Below are positions 34,918 through 43,463 of a stretch of 64,000 nucleotides of DNA, in pieces; position 1 is the stretch's first letter, and the number at the start of each line of letters is the position of its first letter. The position numbers were made by a program, and so were the translations under genes. The DNA is from Pseudomonas sp. W4I3 (GTDB lineage Bacteria > Pseudomonadota > Gammaproteobacteria > Pseudomonadales > Pseudomonadaceae): contig NZ_JAUSXS010000001.1 of NCBI RefSeq assembly GCF_030816195.1, forward strand, positions 4,487,501 through 4,551,500. Reading direction: 5' to 3'. The notes beneath the pieces are model-generated. The model had not been told where the DNA came from. It worked only from the letters and a program-made list of their open reading frames with translations, and did no database searches.

Positions 34918-35274
34918 TCACTTCTTCAATACCACCAGCACATCTTCGAGTTCGGAGATCATCTGGCGGATCAGTTGCTTGTATTGGGTGGTGTCGTCTT
35001 TGGCTTCATCACCGGACATGCGCTGGCGCGCGCCGCTGATGGTGAACCCCTGGTCGTACAGCAACGCGCGGATCTGTCGGATCATCAGCACGTCCTGGCG
35101 CTGATAATACCGACGGTTCCCAGTACGTTTGACGGGGTTGAGTTGAGGAAACTCCTGCTCCCAGTAGCGCAGCACGTGCGGTTTTACCGCACACAGCTCG
35201 CTGACTTCACCGATGGTGAAGTAGCGTTTGCCCGGGATGACGGGTAGTTCGTCGTTATGACTTGGTTCCAGCAT
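34918..35274 (-). CDS. MerR-family regulator adjacent to ihfA
   Basis: A 118-residue protein with a MerR winged helix: YFTIGEVSELCAVKPHVLRYWEQEFP (~residues 18-43), then RRYYQRQDVLMIRQIRALLY and a C-terminal dimer helix (ISELEDVLVVLKK). It lacks the metal-binding cysteines of classical MerR proteins. This short MerR gene downstream of ihfA is conserved in gammaproteobacteria and its targets are largely unknown. ATG 35274 lies inside the ihfA 3' end (~20-nt overlap), so translation is coupled. Confidence 0.9.
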   Translation of the reverse strand: MLEPSHNDELPVIPGKRYFTIGEVSELCAVKPHVLRYWEQEFPQLNPVKRTGNRRYYQRQDVLMIRQIRALLYDQGFTISGARQRMSGDEAKDDTTQYKQLIRQMISELEDVLVVLKK

Positions 35275-35557
35275 AAGCCTCAACTCGGGCCTTCAACTTC
35301 TGCCCTGGACGAAAGGTGACCACACGGCGAGCCGTGATCGGGATTTCTTCTCCCGTTTTTGGATTGCGGCCAGGCCGCTGGCGTTTGTCCCGCAGGTCAA
35401 AATTGCCGAAACCGGACAATTTGACCTGTTCGTTGTCTTCCAAAGCGTGCCGGATCTCTTCAAAAAACAGCTCGACCAATTCCTTGGCCTCGCGCTTGTT
35501 CAGACCCAGCTCTTCGTACAGACGTTCCGCCATCTCAGCTTTCGTCAAAGCCCCCAT
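35255..35557 (-). CDS. ihfA: Integration host factor alpha subunit
   Basis: A 100-residue HU/IHF protein: ALTKAEMAERLYEELGLNKR at the N-terminus, and the DNA-intercalating arm with GRNPKTGEEIPI around residues 63-74. It forms a heterodimer with IhfB and bends DNA sharply, which supports sigma-54 promoters, replication and recombination. Three nt after pheT and overlapping the MerR gene, the same arrangement as in other pseudomonads. Length is exactly that of the family. Confidence 0.97.
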   Translation of the reverse strand: MGALTKAEMAERLYEELGLNKREAKELVELFFEEIRHALEDNEQVKLSGFGNFDLRDKRQRPGRNPKTGEEIPITARRVVTFRPGQKLKARVEAYAGTKS

Positions 35558-35560
35558 ACG

Positions 35561-37939
35561 TCACTTCCTTAACGTGGCGTTCAACCTTTGTTCGAGCGAG
35601 GTGAGGATATTTTGTGTCGTGGTATTCACCTCATCGTCATTAAGAGTGCGCGATGGATGCTGCCAGGTCAAGCCAACCGCAAGGCTTTTTCTATGCGGAT
35701 CAATACCTTTACCCTGATAGACGTCAAATAGCCTGAGGTCTGTCAGCCATTCCCCTGCATTTTCACGGATTACATCCAGAACGGCAGTGGCGGCGACTTC
35801 ACGATCGGCGATCAGGGCCAGGTCACGACGCACTTCAGGGAAGCGCGACAACTCGCTGAATTTAGGCATCTTGCCCGACGCAACTTCAGCCAGGAGCAGC
35901 TCGAAAACGAAGACTGGACGGTCCAGACCGAGGGTTTTCGACAGTTCCGGGTGAATGGCGCCGACAAAGCCGACCAAACGACCTTCGCGCTCGATACGGG
36001 CAGTCTGGCCCGGATGCAGCGCAGGGTGTTTACCGGGCAGGAACGTGAAGGCATCCAGCGCACCGGCGAAGCCCAGCACCGCTTCCACGTCAGCCTTGAC
36101 GTCAAAGAAGTCCACGGCATCACGGCCTTGTGCCCAGCCTTCCGGCAGCCGGCTACCGCAGACCACACCCGCCAGCATGGGCTCTTGCTTCAAGCCATCG
36201 AGTTGGCCCATAAAGCGCAGGCCGCTTTCGAACATGCGCACGCGGTCTTGCTGGCGGTTCAGGTTGTGAGACAGCGCCTTGACCAAGCCTGGCCACAGCG
36301 ACGAACGCATGGCCGCCATGTCGTTGGAAATAGGGTTGGCCAGCAACAGCGGCTCAACGCCTGGGTTGAACAGCTCGAATTGCTTTGGATCGATGAAGCT
36401 GTAAGTCACGGCTTCCTGATAGCCACGAGCAACCAGCAGGCGACGCAATTCAGGCAGGTGCGCACGCGCTTCGGCCTTGGGCTGCGGTGCCAGACGCGCT
36501 TGCGGGTAGCGAACCGGCAGGCGGTTGTAACCGTACAAGCGCGCCAGTTCTTCGATCAGGTCGACTTCCAGGCTGATATCGAAGCGATGGCTTGGTACTT
36601 CAACGAGCCACTGCCCTTCCCCACCGGCGGAGATGGCCAGGCCGAGGGCCGACAGCAGTTGCTCGATCTCGGCAGGCTCGATCACCAGGCCGAGCATTTG
36701 CTCAACGCTTTTGGCACGCAGCGTGATCGGCGCAATGGACGGCAGGAACTGTTCGTTTACAGTTTCGGTGATCGGGCCGGCTTCGCCACCGGTGATTTCC
36801 AGCAGCAGGCCAGTGGCGCGCTCCATGGCTTCACGGGCGAGCTTCCAGTCTACGCCACGCTCATAACGGTGCGATGCATCGGTGTGCAGGCCGTAGGAAC
36901 GGGCCTTGCCGGCGATGGCGATCTGGTCGAAGAATGCGCTTTCAAGGAACACGTCGCGAGTGGTCGCGGACACACCGCTGTGCTCGCCGCCCATCACGCC
37001 GGCGATGGCCAGGGCGCGGGCATGGTCGGCGATAACCAGGGTGTCTGCACGCAGGCTGACTTCCTGGCCGTCGAGCAGTACCAGCTTCTCGCCTTCTTCT
37101 GCCATACGCACGCGGATGCCGCCATTGATTTCGGCAAGGTCGAACGCATGCAGCGGCTGGCCCAGTTCCAACATCACATAGTTGGTGATATCGACAGCCG
37201 CATCGATGCTGCGCACGTCGGCGCGGCGCAGGCGCTCAACCATCCACAACGGGGTGGGTTTGGACAGATCGACGTTACGGATGACGCGACCCAGGTAACG
37301 CGGGCAGGCGTTTGGTGCCAGTACTTCAACCGAGCGCACTTCATCGTGCACGGCCGGCACGCTGGCAACCACTGGACGGGTGACAGGAACGTTGTACAGC
37401 GCGCCCACTTCACGGGCGAGACCGGCCAGAGACAGGCAGTCGCCACGGTTCGGGGTCAGGTCGACCTCGATGCTGGCGTCTTCCAGCTCCAGGTAAACAC
37501 GAATGTCCTGGCCTACTGGCGCGTCGGCCGGCAGTTCCATCAAGCCGTCGTTGCCCTCGCCGACCTGCAACTCCGCCTGGGAGCACAGCATGCCGTTGGA
37601 CTCGACGCCGCGCAGCTTGGCCTTCTTGATCTTGAAGTCGCCCGGCAGTTCGGCACCAATCATGGCGAACGGAATCTTCAGGCCCGGGCGCACATTGGGC
37701 GCTCCGCACACGACCTGAAACGTTTCCACGCCATTGCTGACCTGGCATACACGCAACTTGTCGGCATCCGGGTGCTGCTCGGTGCTCAGCACCTCGCCCA
37801 CCACCACGCCACTGAATACACCGGCGGCCGGGGTGACGCTATCGACCTCAAGACCGGCCATCGACAGACGAGCAACCAGCTCGTCGCGATCTACCTGCGG
37901 GCTTACCCAGCCACGCAGCCATTGTTCACTGAATTTCAT
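35561..37939 (-). CDS. pheT: Phenylalanyl-tRNA synthetase beta subunit
   Basis: A 792-residue protein, the normal size. Domains in order: an N-terminal tRNA-binding OB fold (VVVGEVLSTEQHPDADKLRV, ~45-64), B3/B4 editing domain, B5 domain, a catalytic-like core and the C-terminal FDX-ACB anticodon-binding domain (FPEVRRDLALIADREV near 705-720). It works as an alpha2-beta2 enzyme with PheS in the cytoplasm and also deacylates Tyr-tRNA(Phe). 26 nt after pheS, 3 nt before ihfA, in one operon. Confidence 0.98.
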   Translation of the reverse strand: MKFSEQWLRGWVSPQVDRDELVARLSMAGLEVDSVTPAAGVFSGVVVGEVLSTEQHPDADKLRVCQVSNGVETFQVVCGAPNVRPGLKIPFAMIGAELPGDFKIKKAKLRGVESNGMLCSQAELQVGEGNDGLMELPADAPVGQDIRVYLELEDASIEVDLTPNRGDCLSLAGLAREVGALYNVPVTRPVVASVPAVHDEVRSVEVLAPNACPRYLGRVIRNVDLSKPTPLWMVERLRRADVRSIDAAVDITNYVMLELGQPLHAFDLAEINGGIRVRMAEEGEKLVLLDGQEVSLRADTLVIADHARALAIAGVMGGEHSGVSATTRDVFLESAFFDQIAIAGKARSYGLHTDASHRYERGVDWKLAREAMERATGLLLEITGGEAGPITETVNEQFLPSIAPITLRAKSVEQMLGLVIEPAEIEQLLSALGLAISAGGEGQWLVEVPSHRFDISLEVDLIEELARLYGYNRLPVRYPQARLAPQPKAEARAHLPELRRLLVARGYQEAVTYSFIDPKQFELFNPGVEPLLLANPISNDMAAMRSSLWPGLVKALSHNLNRQQDRVRMFESGLRFMGQLDGLKQEPMLAGVVCGSRLPEGWAQGRDAVDFFDVKADVEAVLGFAGALDAFTFLPGKHPALHPGQTARIEREGRLVGFVGAIHPELSKTLGLDRPVFVFELLLAEVASGKMPKFSELSRFPEVRRDLALIADREVAATAVLDVIRENAGEWLTDLRLFDVYQGKGIDPHRKSLAVGLTWQHPSRTLNDDEVNTTTQNILTSLEQRLNATLRK

Positions 37940-37965
37940 CCTGCTCTCCTAAAGATTCGTTACGA

Positions 37966-38983
37966 CTAGCGAAATTGCGCGAGGAACCGCAAGTCGTTGT
38001 CGAAGAACAGACGCAAGTCGTTCACGCCGTAACGCAGCATGGCCAGACGCTCAACGCCCATGCCGAAGGCAAAGCCCGAAAACTCTTCCGGGTCGATCCC
38101 GGACATGCGCAGCACGTTGGGGTGAACCATGCCGCAGCCCATCACTTCCAGCCAGCCGGTCTGCTTGCACACGCGGCAGCCTTTACCGCTGCACATCACG
38201 CATTCCATATCGACTTCAGCGGACGGTTCGGTGAATGGGAAGAAGGATGGACGGAAACGCACCGCCAGCTCTTTTTCGAAGAACACCCGCAGGAACTCTT
38301 CGATGGTGCCTTTGAGGTCGGCGAAATTGATGTCGCGATCAACCAGCAGGCCTTCGACCTGGTGGAACATCGGCGAGTGGGTGATATCGGAGTCGCTACG
38401 GTACACACGGCCTGGACAGACGATGCGGATCGGCGGCTTGTTCGCTTCCATGGTGCGGACCTGTACCGGCGAGGTATGGGTGCGCAGCAACATGTTCGCG
38501 TTGAAATAAAAGGTGTCGTGCATCGACCGGGCCGGGTGATGGCCTGGGATGTTGAGCGCCTCGAAGTTGTGATAGTCGTCTTCGACCTCAGGGCCCTCGG
38601 CAATGCCGTAGCCAATGTGGGTGAAGAACTGTTCGATACGTTCCAGAGTCCGAGTGATCGGATGCAGACCGCCCGAGGCCTGGCCACGGCCAGGCAAGGT
38701 CACATCAATGGACTCGGCGGCGAGCTTGGCCGCAAGATCGGCCTCCTCGAGCGACGCCTTGCGCGCATTGAGAACCTCGGTGACGCGCTCCTTGGCAACG
38801 TTGATCAGCGCACCGACCTGCGGACGCTCCTCTGCCGGCAAATTCCCCAGGGTCTTCATCACCTGAGTCAATTCGCCCTTTTTGCCAAGGTAGTGAACCC
38901 GGATTTGCTCCAGGGCATTGATATCTTCAGCGCTTTGCACAGCCTCAAGAGCTTGAGCGACGAGCGCGTCCAGGTTTTTCCAT
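37966..38983 (-). CDS. pheS: Phenylalanyl-tRNA synthetase alpha subunit; start out of frame by one base
   Basis: The main frame carries the class II synthetase core: GRVYRSDSDITHSPMFHQVE (motif 2) and FAFGMGVERLAMLRYGVNDL (motif 3), after an N-terminal coiled coil (EDINALEQIRVHYLGKKGEL). The expected start, ATG at 38983 with ctggag upstream, reads into a run of five A (38975-38979 on the complement) and is one base out of frame with NLDALVAQAL. Removing one A gives the standard MENLDAL start and ~338 residues. The only longer in-frame start (39051) runs through the terminator hairpin and is not credible. Because the gene is essential, an extra base in the assembly is the simplest explanation. 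Confidence 0.93.
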
Positions 38984-39000
38984 GTACAGACTCCAGATAC

Positions 39001-39035
39001 AAAATAGGGGAAGAGCTTGAAGGCTCTTCCCCTAT
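39001..39035 (-). terminator. Terminator/attenuator hairpin before pheST
   Basis: On the minus strand a perfect 13-bp stem (ATAGGGGAAGAGC and its complement) with a 6-nt loop is followed by TTTTG, between rplT and pheS. A weaker hairpin (CCTTGGGCTA/TAACCCAGGG on the plus strand, ~39051-39076) lies just upstream and may be the alternative structure. The position matches the pheST attenuator of enteric bacteria. Confidence 0.75.
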
Positions 39036-39092
39036 TTATGACGTTTACCACCTTGGGCTACAGGAGTAACCCAGGGTGACTGTCGGGGGTAC

Positions 39093-39449
39093 TTAAGCCA
39101 AGGAGGCTTTAGCTTTCTCGACAATCGCAGCAAACACCGCTTTTTCGTTCACGGCCAGTTCAGCCAGAACCTTACGGTCGATTTCGATGGACGCTTTTTT
39201 CAGGCCAGCGATGAAACGGCTGTAGGACAGACCGTTAACACGTGCACCAGCATTGATACGAGCGATCCACAGAGCGCGGAACTGACGTTTTTTCTGACGA
39301 CGGTCACGGTAGGCGTATTGGCCTGCCTTGATTACCGCTTGCTTGGCAACACGGAATACGCGTGAACGCGCGCCGTAGTAGCCTTTAGCAAGTTTCAGAA
39401 TTTTTTTGTGACGCTTACGGGCAATGACGCCACGCTTTACACGAGCCAT
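39093..39449 (-). CDS. rplT: 50S ribosomal protein L20
   Basis: A 118-residue basic protein: MARVKRGVIARKRHKKILKL at the N-terminus and GLKKASIEIDRKVLAELAVN toward the C-terminus, the invariant L20 features. It binds 23S rRNA early in assembly and represses its own operon in many bacteria. It lies in the order infC-rpmI-rplT-pheST and is followed by a strong terminator/attenuator. Confidence 0.98.
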   Translation of the reverse strand: MARVKRGVIARKRHKKILKLAKGYYGARSRVFRVAKQAVIKAGQYAYRDRRQKKRQFRALWIARINAGARVNGLSYSRFIAGLKKASIEIDRKVLAELAVNEKAVFAAIVEKAKASLA

Positions 39450-39479
39450 GAGTTACTTCCTCTATTCTTGATCCAAAAA

Positions 39480-39674
39480 TTAACGAAGGCGCAGCATGCG
39501 CTCGACTTTTGCCACGTCAGACGGATGCAGCAAGCTGCTACCGCGCAGTTGACGCTTACGCTTGGTCGACATTTTGGTCAGGATGTGGCTCTTGAAAGCG
39601 TGCTTGTGCTTGATACCGTTAGCAGTTTTCAGAAACCGCTTAGCAGCACCACTTTTAGTCTTCATCTTTGGCAT
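39480..39674 (-). CDS. rpmI: 50S ribosomal protein L35
   Basis: A 64-residue basic protein: MPKMKTKSGAAKRFLKTANG then IKHKHAFKSHILTKMSTKRK, which is the L35 family pattern. It is translated between infC and rplT, 30 nt before rplT, and its synthesis is normally coupled to theirs. Confidence 0.98.
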   Translation of the reverse strand: MPKMKTKSGAAKRFLKTANGIKHKHAFKSHILTKMSTKRKRQLRGSSLLHPSDVAKVERMLRLR

Positions 39675-39734
39675 GTTCGGATACTCCGCATTCAGTTGAT
39701 AAACATAATCAGAAGGCCTGCCGTGCCCTGTTGA

Positions 39735-40286
39735 TTACTTCTTCTTTTTCGGGGCGATGACCATGATCAGTTGGCGTCCTTCCATCTTAGGATGCTGTTC
39801 GACCGAACCGTACTCGAGCAGGTCAGCTTCAACCCGCTTGAGGAGTTCCATCCCCAGCTCCTGGTGGGCCATCTCACGGCCGCGGAATCGCAAGGATACC
39901 TTGGCCCTGTCCCCATCACTCAGGAAACGTACCAGGTTGCGCAGTTTTACCTGGTAATCCCCTTCCTCCGTCCCTGGACGAAACTTGATTTCTTTTACTT
40001 GAATCTGCTTCTGGTTCTTCTTCGCTGCGGCAACCTGTTTCTTCTTCTCGAAGATCGATTTGCCGTAGTCCATCACCCGGCAAACGGGTGGGATTGCATC
40101 GGCGGAAATTTCCACCAGGTCCAGCTTGGACTCTTCTGCAATACGAAGCGCTTCATCAATCGAGACGATGCCAATCTGCTCGCCATCAGCGCCAATTAAC
40201 CGAACCTCGCGTGCCGAGATATTCTCGTTGATCGGGGCTTTCGGTGCAGCTCGTTTATCTTGTCTCATTTCACGCTTAATAATAAT
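39735..40286 (-). CDS. infC: Translation initiation factor IF-3, likely AUU start
   Basis: The ATG at 40268 would give 177 residues (MRQDKRAAPKAPINENISAR). Upstream in frame are GAA, CGT, AAG and three consecutive ATT codons. Starting at the first ATT (40286) gives MIIKREM and 183 residues, the usual pseudomonad IF-3 length. The AUU start is the known autoregulatory feature of infC: IF-3 rejects non-canonical starts, so it represses itself. ggag (40289-40292) lies just upstream. The ATT overlaps the thrS stop by one base. Motifs QVKEIKFRPGTEEGDYQVKL and FRGREMAHQELG are diagnostic. Confidence 0.95.
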   Translation of the reverse strand: MIIKREMRQDKRAAPKAPINENISAREVRLIGADGEQIGIVSIDEALRIAEESKLDLVEISADAIPPVCRVMDYGKSIFEKKKQVAAAKKNQKQIQVKEIKFRPGTEEGDYQVKLRNLVRFLSDGDRAKVSLRFRGREMAHQELGMELLKRVEADLLEYGSVEQHPKMEGRQLIMVIAPKKKK

Positions 40287-42208
40287 TACTCCGAATCTGG
40301 GCGACCACGCCGGGAAACCGCTTGCGCGAGGAACTCAGCGAACTGGGCGACGGGCATCGAGCCCAGGTCAGCACCTTCACGAGTACGCACAGCGACAGTC
40401 TGCATCTCGACTTCCCGATCTCCAATAACCAAAAGATAGGGAACCTTGAGCAAAGTATGCTCACGGATTTTAAAGCCGATCTTTTCATTTCTCAAGTCGG
40501 ACTTGGCACGAAATCCGCTTTCGTTGAGTGTTTTTTCAACCTCAGCGGCAAAATCTGCCTGTTTATCAGTGATATTCATGATCACTGCCTGGGTCGGAGC
40601 AAGCCACGCCGGGAATGCACCCTCGTAGTGCTCGATCAGGATTCCGACGAACCGTTCGAACGAGCCGAGGATCGCCCGGTGCAGCATAACCGGGTGTTTA
40701 CGGCTGTTGTCTTCGGAGACGTATTCGGCTCCCAGACGGATCGGCAGGTTAAAATCGAGCTGCAGGGTACCACACTGCCAGACGCGGCCAAGGCAATCTT
40801 TCAGCGAGAACTCGATCTTGGGACCGTAAAATGCCCCCTCTCCCGGCTGCAGATCGTACGCAAGGCCCGCGCTGTCGAGCGCTGCGGCCAGTGCAGCTTC
40901 GGCGCGATCCCAGAGCTCGTCGGAGCCGACGCGCTTTTCCGGACGAGTGGACAGCTTCATTTCGACTTCGGTAAAACCGAAATCGCGGTAAACGTCCATG
41001 GTCAACTTGATGAACGCGGCGGATTCAGCCTGCATCTGTTCTTCAGTACAGAAGATATGCGCGTCGTCCTGGGTAAAGCCGCGTACACGCATGATGCCGT
41101 GCAGCGCACCCGATGGCTCGTTGCGGTGGCAGGCACCGAACTCGGCCAGGCGCATTGGCAACTCGCGGTAGCTTTTCAGGCCCTGGTTGAACACCTGCAC
41201 GTGGCACGGGCAGTTCATCGGCTTGATGGCGTAGTCGCGGTTTTCCGACTGGGTGGTGAACATATTGTCGGCGTAGTTGGCCCAGTGCCCGGACTTCTCC
41301 CACAGGCTGCGATCAACAACCTGCGGGGTCTTGATCTCCAGGTAACCGTTTTCACGCTGAACCTTGCGCATGTACTGCTCGAGCACCTGGTACAGGGTCC
41401 AGCCGTTCGGGTGCCAGAACACCATGCCCGGCGCTTCTTCCTGGAGGTGGAACAGGTTCAGACGCTTGCCGATCTTGCGATGGTCGCGTTTTTCGGCTTC
41501 TTCAATACGCTGGATATAGGCGGCCAGCTGTTTCTTGTCAGCCCAGGCAGTGCCGTAGATCCGTTGCAGTTGCTCGTTCTTCGCATCACCGCGCCAGTAG
41601 GCGCCGGACAGCTTGGTCAGCTTGAAGGACTTGAGGAAACGCGTGTTCGGCACGTGCGGGCCACGGCACATGTCGACATATTCTTCGTGGTAGTACAGGC
41701 CCATGGCCTGCTCGTCCGGCATGTCTTCCACCAGACGTAGCTTGTAGTCTTCGCCACGGGCGGTGAACACATCGATCACTTCGGCACGCGGCGTGACTTT
41801 CTTGATGACGTCGTAATCTTTTTCGATCAGCGCGTGCATGCGCTGCTCGATCGCCGCCAGATCGTCTGGCGTGAAAGGACGCTCATAGGCGATATCGTAA
41901 TAGAAGCCTTCGTCGATGACCGGGCCAATCACCATTTTTGCGGTGGGGTACAGCTGCTTGACCGCATGGCCAATCAGGTGCGCACAAGAGTGGCGAATGA
42001 TCTCCAGCCCCTCTTGATCCTTGGGCGTGATGATCTGCAGGGTGGCATCGGAGGTGATCAGGTCACTGGCATCGACCAGCTTGCCGTCGACCTTGCCGGC
42101 CACGGTGGCCTTGGCCAGGCCTGCACCAATGGATGCGGCGACCTCGGCTACGGAAACCGGATGATCGAACGAACGTTGACTGCCGTCGGGTAGAGTAATA
42201 GTTGGCAT
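40286..42208 (-). CDS. thrS: Threonyl-tRNA synthetase
   Basis: A 640-residue class II synthetase of normal length. Domains: TGS (MPTITLPDGSQRSFDHPVSV), editing domain with HSCAHLIGHAV (H-x3-H), catalytic core with MNCPCHVQVF, CHRNEPSGALHGIMRVRGFT and GDREVEMQTVAVRTREGADL in the C-terminal anticodon-binding domain. ATG 42208 follows a strong ggagg; a frame extending 11 residues upstream is not supported. It heads the thrS-infC-rpmI-rplT-pheST-ihfA transcription unit. Confidence 0.98.
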   Translation of the reverse strand: MPTITLPDGSQRSFDHPVSVAEVAASIGAGLAKATVAGKVDGKLVDASDLITSDATLQIITPKDQEGLEIIRHSCAHLIGHAVKQLYPTAKMVIGPVIDEGFYYDIAYERPFTPDDLAAIEQRMHALIEKDYDVIKKVTPRAEVIDVFTARGEDYKLRLVEDMPDEQAMGLYYHEEYVDMCRGPHVPNTRFLKSFKLTKLSGAYWRGDAKNEQLQRIYGTAWADKKQLAAYIQRIEEAEKRDHRKIGKRLNLFHLQEEAPGMVFWHPNGWTLYQVLEQYMRKVQRENGYLEIKTPQVVDRSLWEKSGHWANYADNMFTTQSENRDYAIKPMNCPCHVQVFNQGLKSYRELPMRLAEFGACHRNEPSGALHGIMRVRGFTQDDAHIFCTEEQMQAESAAFIKLTMDVYRDFGFTEVEMKLSTRPEKRVGSDELWDRAEAALAAALDSAGLAYDLQPGEGAFYGPKIEFSLKDCLGRVWQCGTLQLDFNLPIRLGAEYVSEDNSRKHPVMLHRAILGSFERFVGILIEHYEGAFPAWLAPTQAVIMNITDKQADFAAEVEKTLNESGFRAKSDLRNEKIGFKIREHTLLKVPYLLVIGDREVEMQTVAVRTREGADLGSMPVAQFAEFLAQAVSRRGRPDSE

Positions 42209-42574
42209 GGCGCCTCCTCTCCTAGTGGTGACCCCTACCAAAGGTCACGTGGGTTGGGATGAGCCAGTACAAGATCCAACACCAGGCCGCTCAATGCTGA
42301 ACGCCTGCCTTACAGCGGCAGGAGCCTTTCGGCCAACCGATAATCGAACCAGAGTGACTGGATTGAACAAAAAAGAACCTGGCAAGGCGGCAAATGGCGC
42401 ACCTGGAAAAAGCCAAGCGCTGGATGCTAGCACAGATGAACGGTCATCGCGCCGACGCGGCCTGCGGTAAAAGCAAATTCCATGCTTTATGGCGGCAAAA
42501 GTGAACTTGAGCTGTACGCCACGCCTCAAACACCCCGAGAATCGCCGTTCGTCCTCGACCCAAAGGAGCATCCC
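42209..42574. other. Divergent promoter region of thrS and a secreted-protein gene
   Basis: About 366 bp with no convincing gene. A hairpin with GCCTGCC/GGCAGG arms (~42304-42323) lies in what would be the thrS leader. I cannot assign it to a known riboregulator. Confidence 0.35.
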
Positions 42575-42889
42575 ATGATGCGTTTTACATCGACCCTCGC
42601 CCTCGCCGCTTCCCTGGCATTCCTTTCGCTCGGCGCGCAAGCCGCTGCGCCTTCGAATTGGCCGGCGGGCGCCCGTGACGCCTTCGTCAACGACTGCAGC
42701 GCTGCGGCCAGCCAGAACGTCGACGTCAAAACCGCCAAAGCCCACTGCGAATGTGGCGCCGACAAGATCAACGCCGAATTGAGCACTGCGGAAATCAAGG
42801 AATTGATGACCAATCAGAACGCTAGCCCGGAGCTAAAAAACAAAGCGGTCGCGGCTATTTCGTCCTGCAAAGTCGTGAAGAAAAAGTAA
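42575..42889 (+). CDS. Small secreted protein of unknown function
   Basis: A 104-residue protein with a signal peptide (MMRFTSTLALAASLAFLSLG, cleavage after AQA near residue 25). The mature part has four cysteines (NDCSAAASQN, AHCECGADK, SSCKVVKKK), a pattern of small periplasmic helical proteins. ATG 42575 follows aaaggagcatccc; a second ATG follows at once. It is divergent from thrS and ends at a terminator. Found as a conserved hypothetical in pseudomonads; I name no function. Confidence 0.8.
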   Translation: MMRFTSTLALAASLAFLSLGAQAAAPSNWPAGARDAFVNDCSAAASQNVDVKTAKAHCECGADKINAELSTAEIKELMTNQNASPELKNKAVAAISSCKVVKKK

Positions 42890-42890
42890 G

Positions 42891-42917
42891 AACGCCCACT
42901 GATCGGGCGTCTTTTTC
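42891..42917 (+). terminator. Rho-independent terminator after the secreted-protein gene
   Basis: The stem ACGCCC/GGGCGT with loop ACTGATC is followed by CTTTTTC, two bases after the stop codon. Confidence 0.85.
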
Positions 42918-42924
42918 GCCAGAA

Positions 42925-42947
42925 AAACAGCCCTAAAACGGCTGTTT
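42925..42947. terminator. Second hairpin in the intergenic terminator cluster
   Basis: AAACAGCC (42925-42932) and GGCTGTTT (42940-42947) form an 8-bp stem; weak T-run. Could serve either strand. Confidence 0.45.
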
Positions 42948-43000
42948 CTCACAAATTATGCAGGTTTTACGGCTTTTTTTAACAGCTGATATTTCGCACC

Positions 43001-43023
43001 AAAGCCCCGTAGATCGGGGCTTT
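43001..43023. terminator. Third hairpin in the intergenic terminator cluster
   Basis: AAAGCCCC (43001-43008) and GGGGCTTT (43016-43023) form a stable stem with a 7-nt loop, upstream of the cold-shock gene. Confidence 0.5.
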
Positions 43024-43178
43024 CAGCCAAACCAGGCACTAAACGCAACGCTATTGATTAGCAAACAATGCCTTGGGGGGGCTCCCAAGCCGAACATTTC
43101 GACTATGATAGCCCTGTGTGCCCAGTTGGCCTGAGCAGCACAGCACTACTGAAAATATATGTTTCTTGGAGATACACC

Positions 43179-43391
43179 ATGTCTAATCGCCAAACCGGCA
43201 CCGTTAAATGGTTCAACGATGAAAAAGGCTTCGGCTTCATCACTCCTCAAGGTGGCGGTGACGACCTGTTCGTACACTTCAAAGCTATCGAAAGCGACGG
43301 TTTCAAAAGCCTGAAAGAAGGCCAAACCGTTTCCTTCGTGGCTGAGAAAGGCCAAAAGGGTATGCAAGCTGCACAAGTTCGCGGCGAGTAA
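43179..43391 (+). CDS. CspA-family cold-shock protein
   Basis: A 70-residue OB-fold protein with RNP1 KGFGFIT and RNP2 DLFVHF, the nucleic-acid-binding motifs of CspA. It is an RNA chaperone that melts mRNA structure. ATG 43179 follows cttggagatacacc; longer upstream frames run through the leader. The ~100-nt untranslated leader before it is typical of cold-shock genes. A strong terminator follows. Close to pseudomonad CapB/CspA; I cannot tell which paralogue. Confidence 0.95.
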   Translation: MSNRQTGTVKWFNDEKGFGFITPQGGGDDLFVHFKAIESDGFKSLKEGQTVSFVAEKGQKGMQAAQVRGE

Positions 43392-43404
43392 TACTCCGCT
43401 GAGC

Positions 43405-43437
43405 TAAAAAAACCCCGTCCATGTGACGGGGTTTTTT
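43405..43437 (+). terminator. Strong rho-independent terminator after the cold-shock gene
   Basis: AAAAAACCCCGTC and GACGGGGTTTTTT form a long stem flanked by A and T runs, so it can act in both directions, also for the convergent lipoprotein gene. Confidence 0.9.
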
Positions 43438-43463
43438 ATGGGTGTTGCAAAAGCCATACACTA

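Noticed and set aside
35951..37969. 672-residue open frame on the plus strand opposite pheT
   Set aside because: Shadow of the GC-rich pheT gene; the product has no domain character and pheT on the minus strand is certain.
38983..39051. Extended pheS start at GTG 39051
   Set aside because: It would translate through the terminator stem, with only about one base between a weak SD and the start; a one-base error at the normal start explains the data better.
37975..39069. 364-residue open frame opposite pheS
   Set aside because: Antisense shadow of pheS running into the terminator hairpin.
40322..41740. 472-residue open frame opposite thrS
   Set aside because: Antisense to the threonyl-tRNA synthetase; composition is that of a shadow.
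43071..43108. Promoter for the cold-shock gene (TTGGGG with TATGAT)
   Set aside because: Spacing of about 25 bp is wrong for sigma-70; no confident promoter could be assigned.
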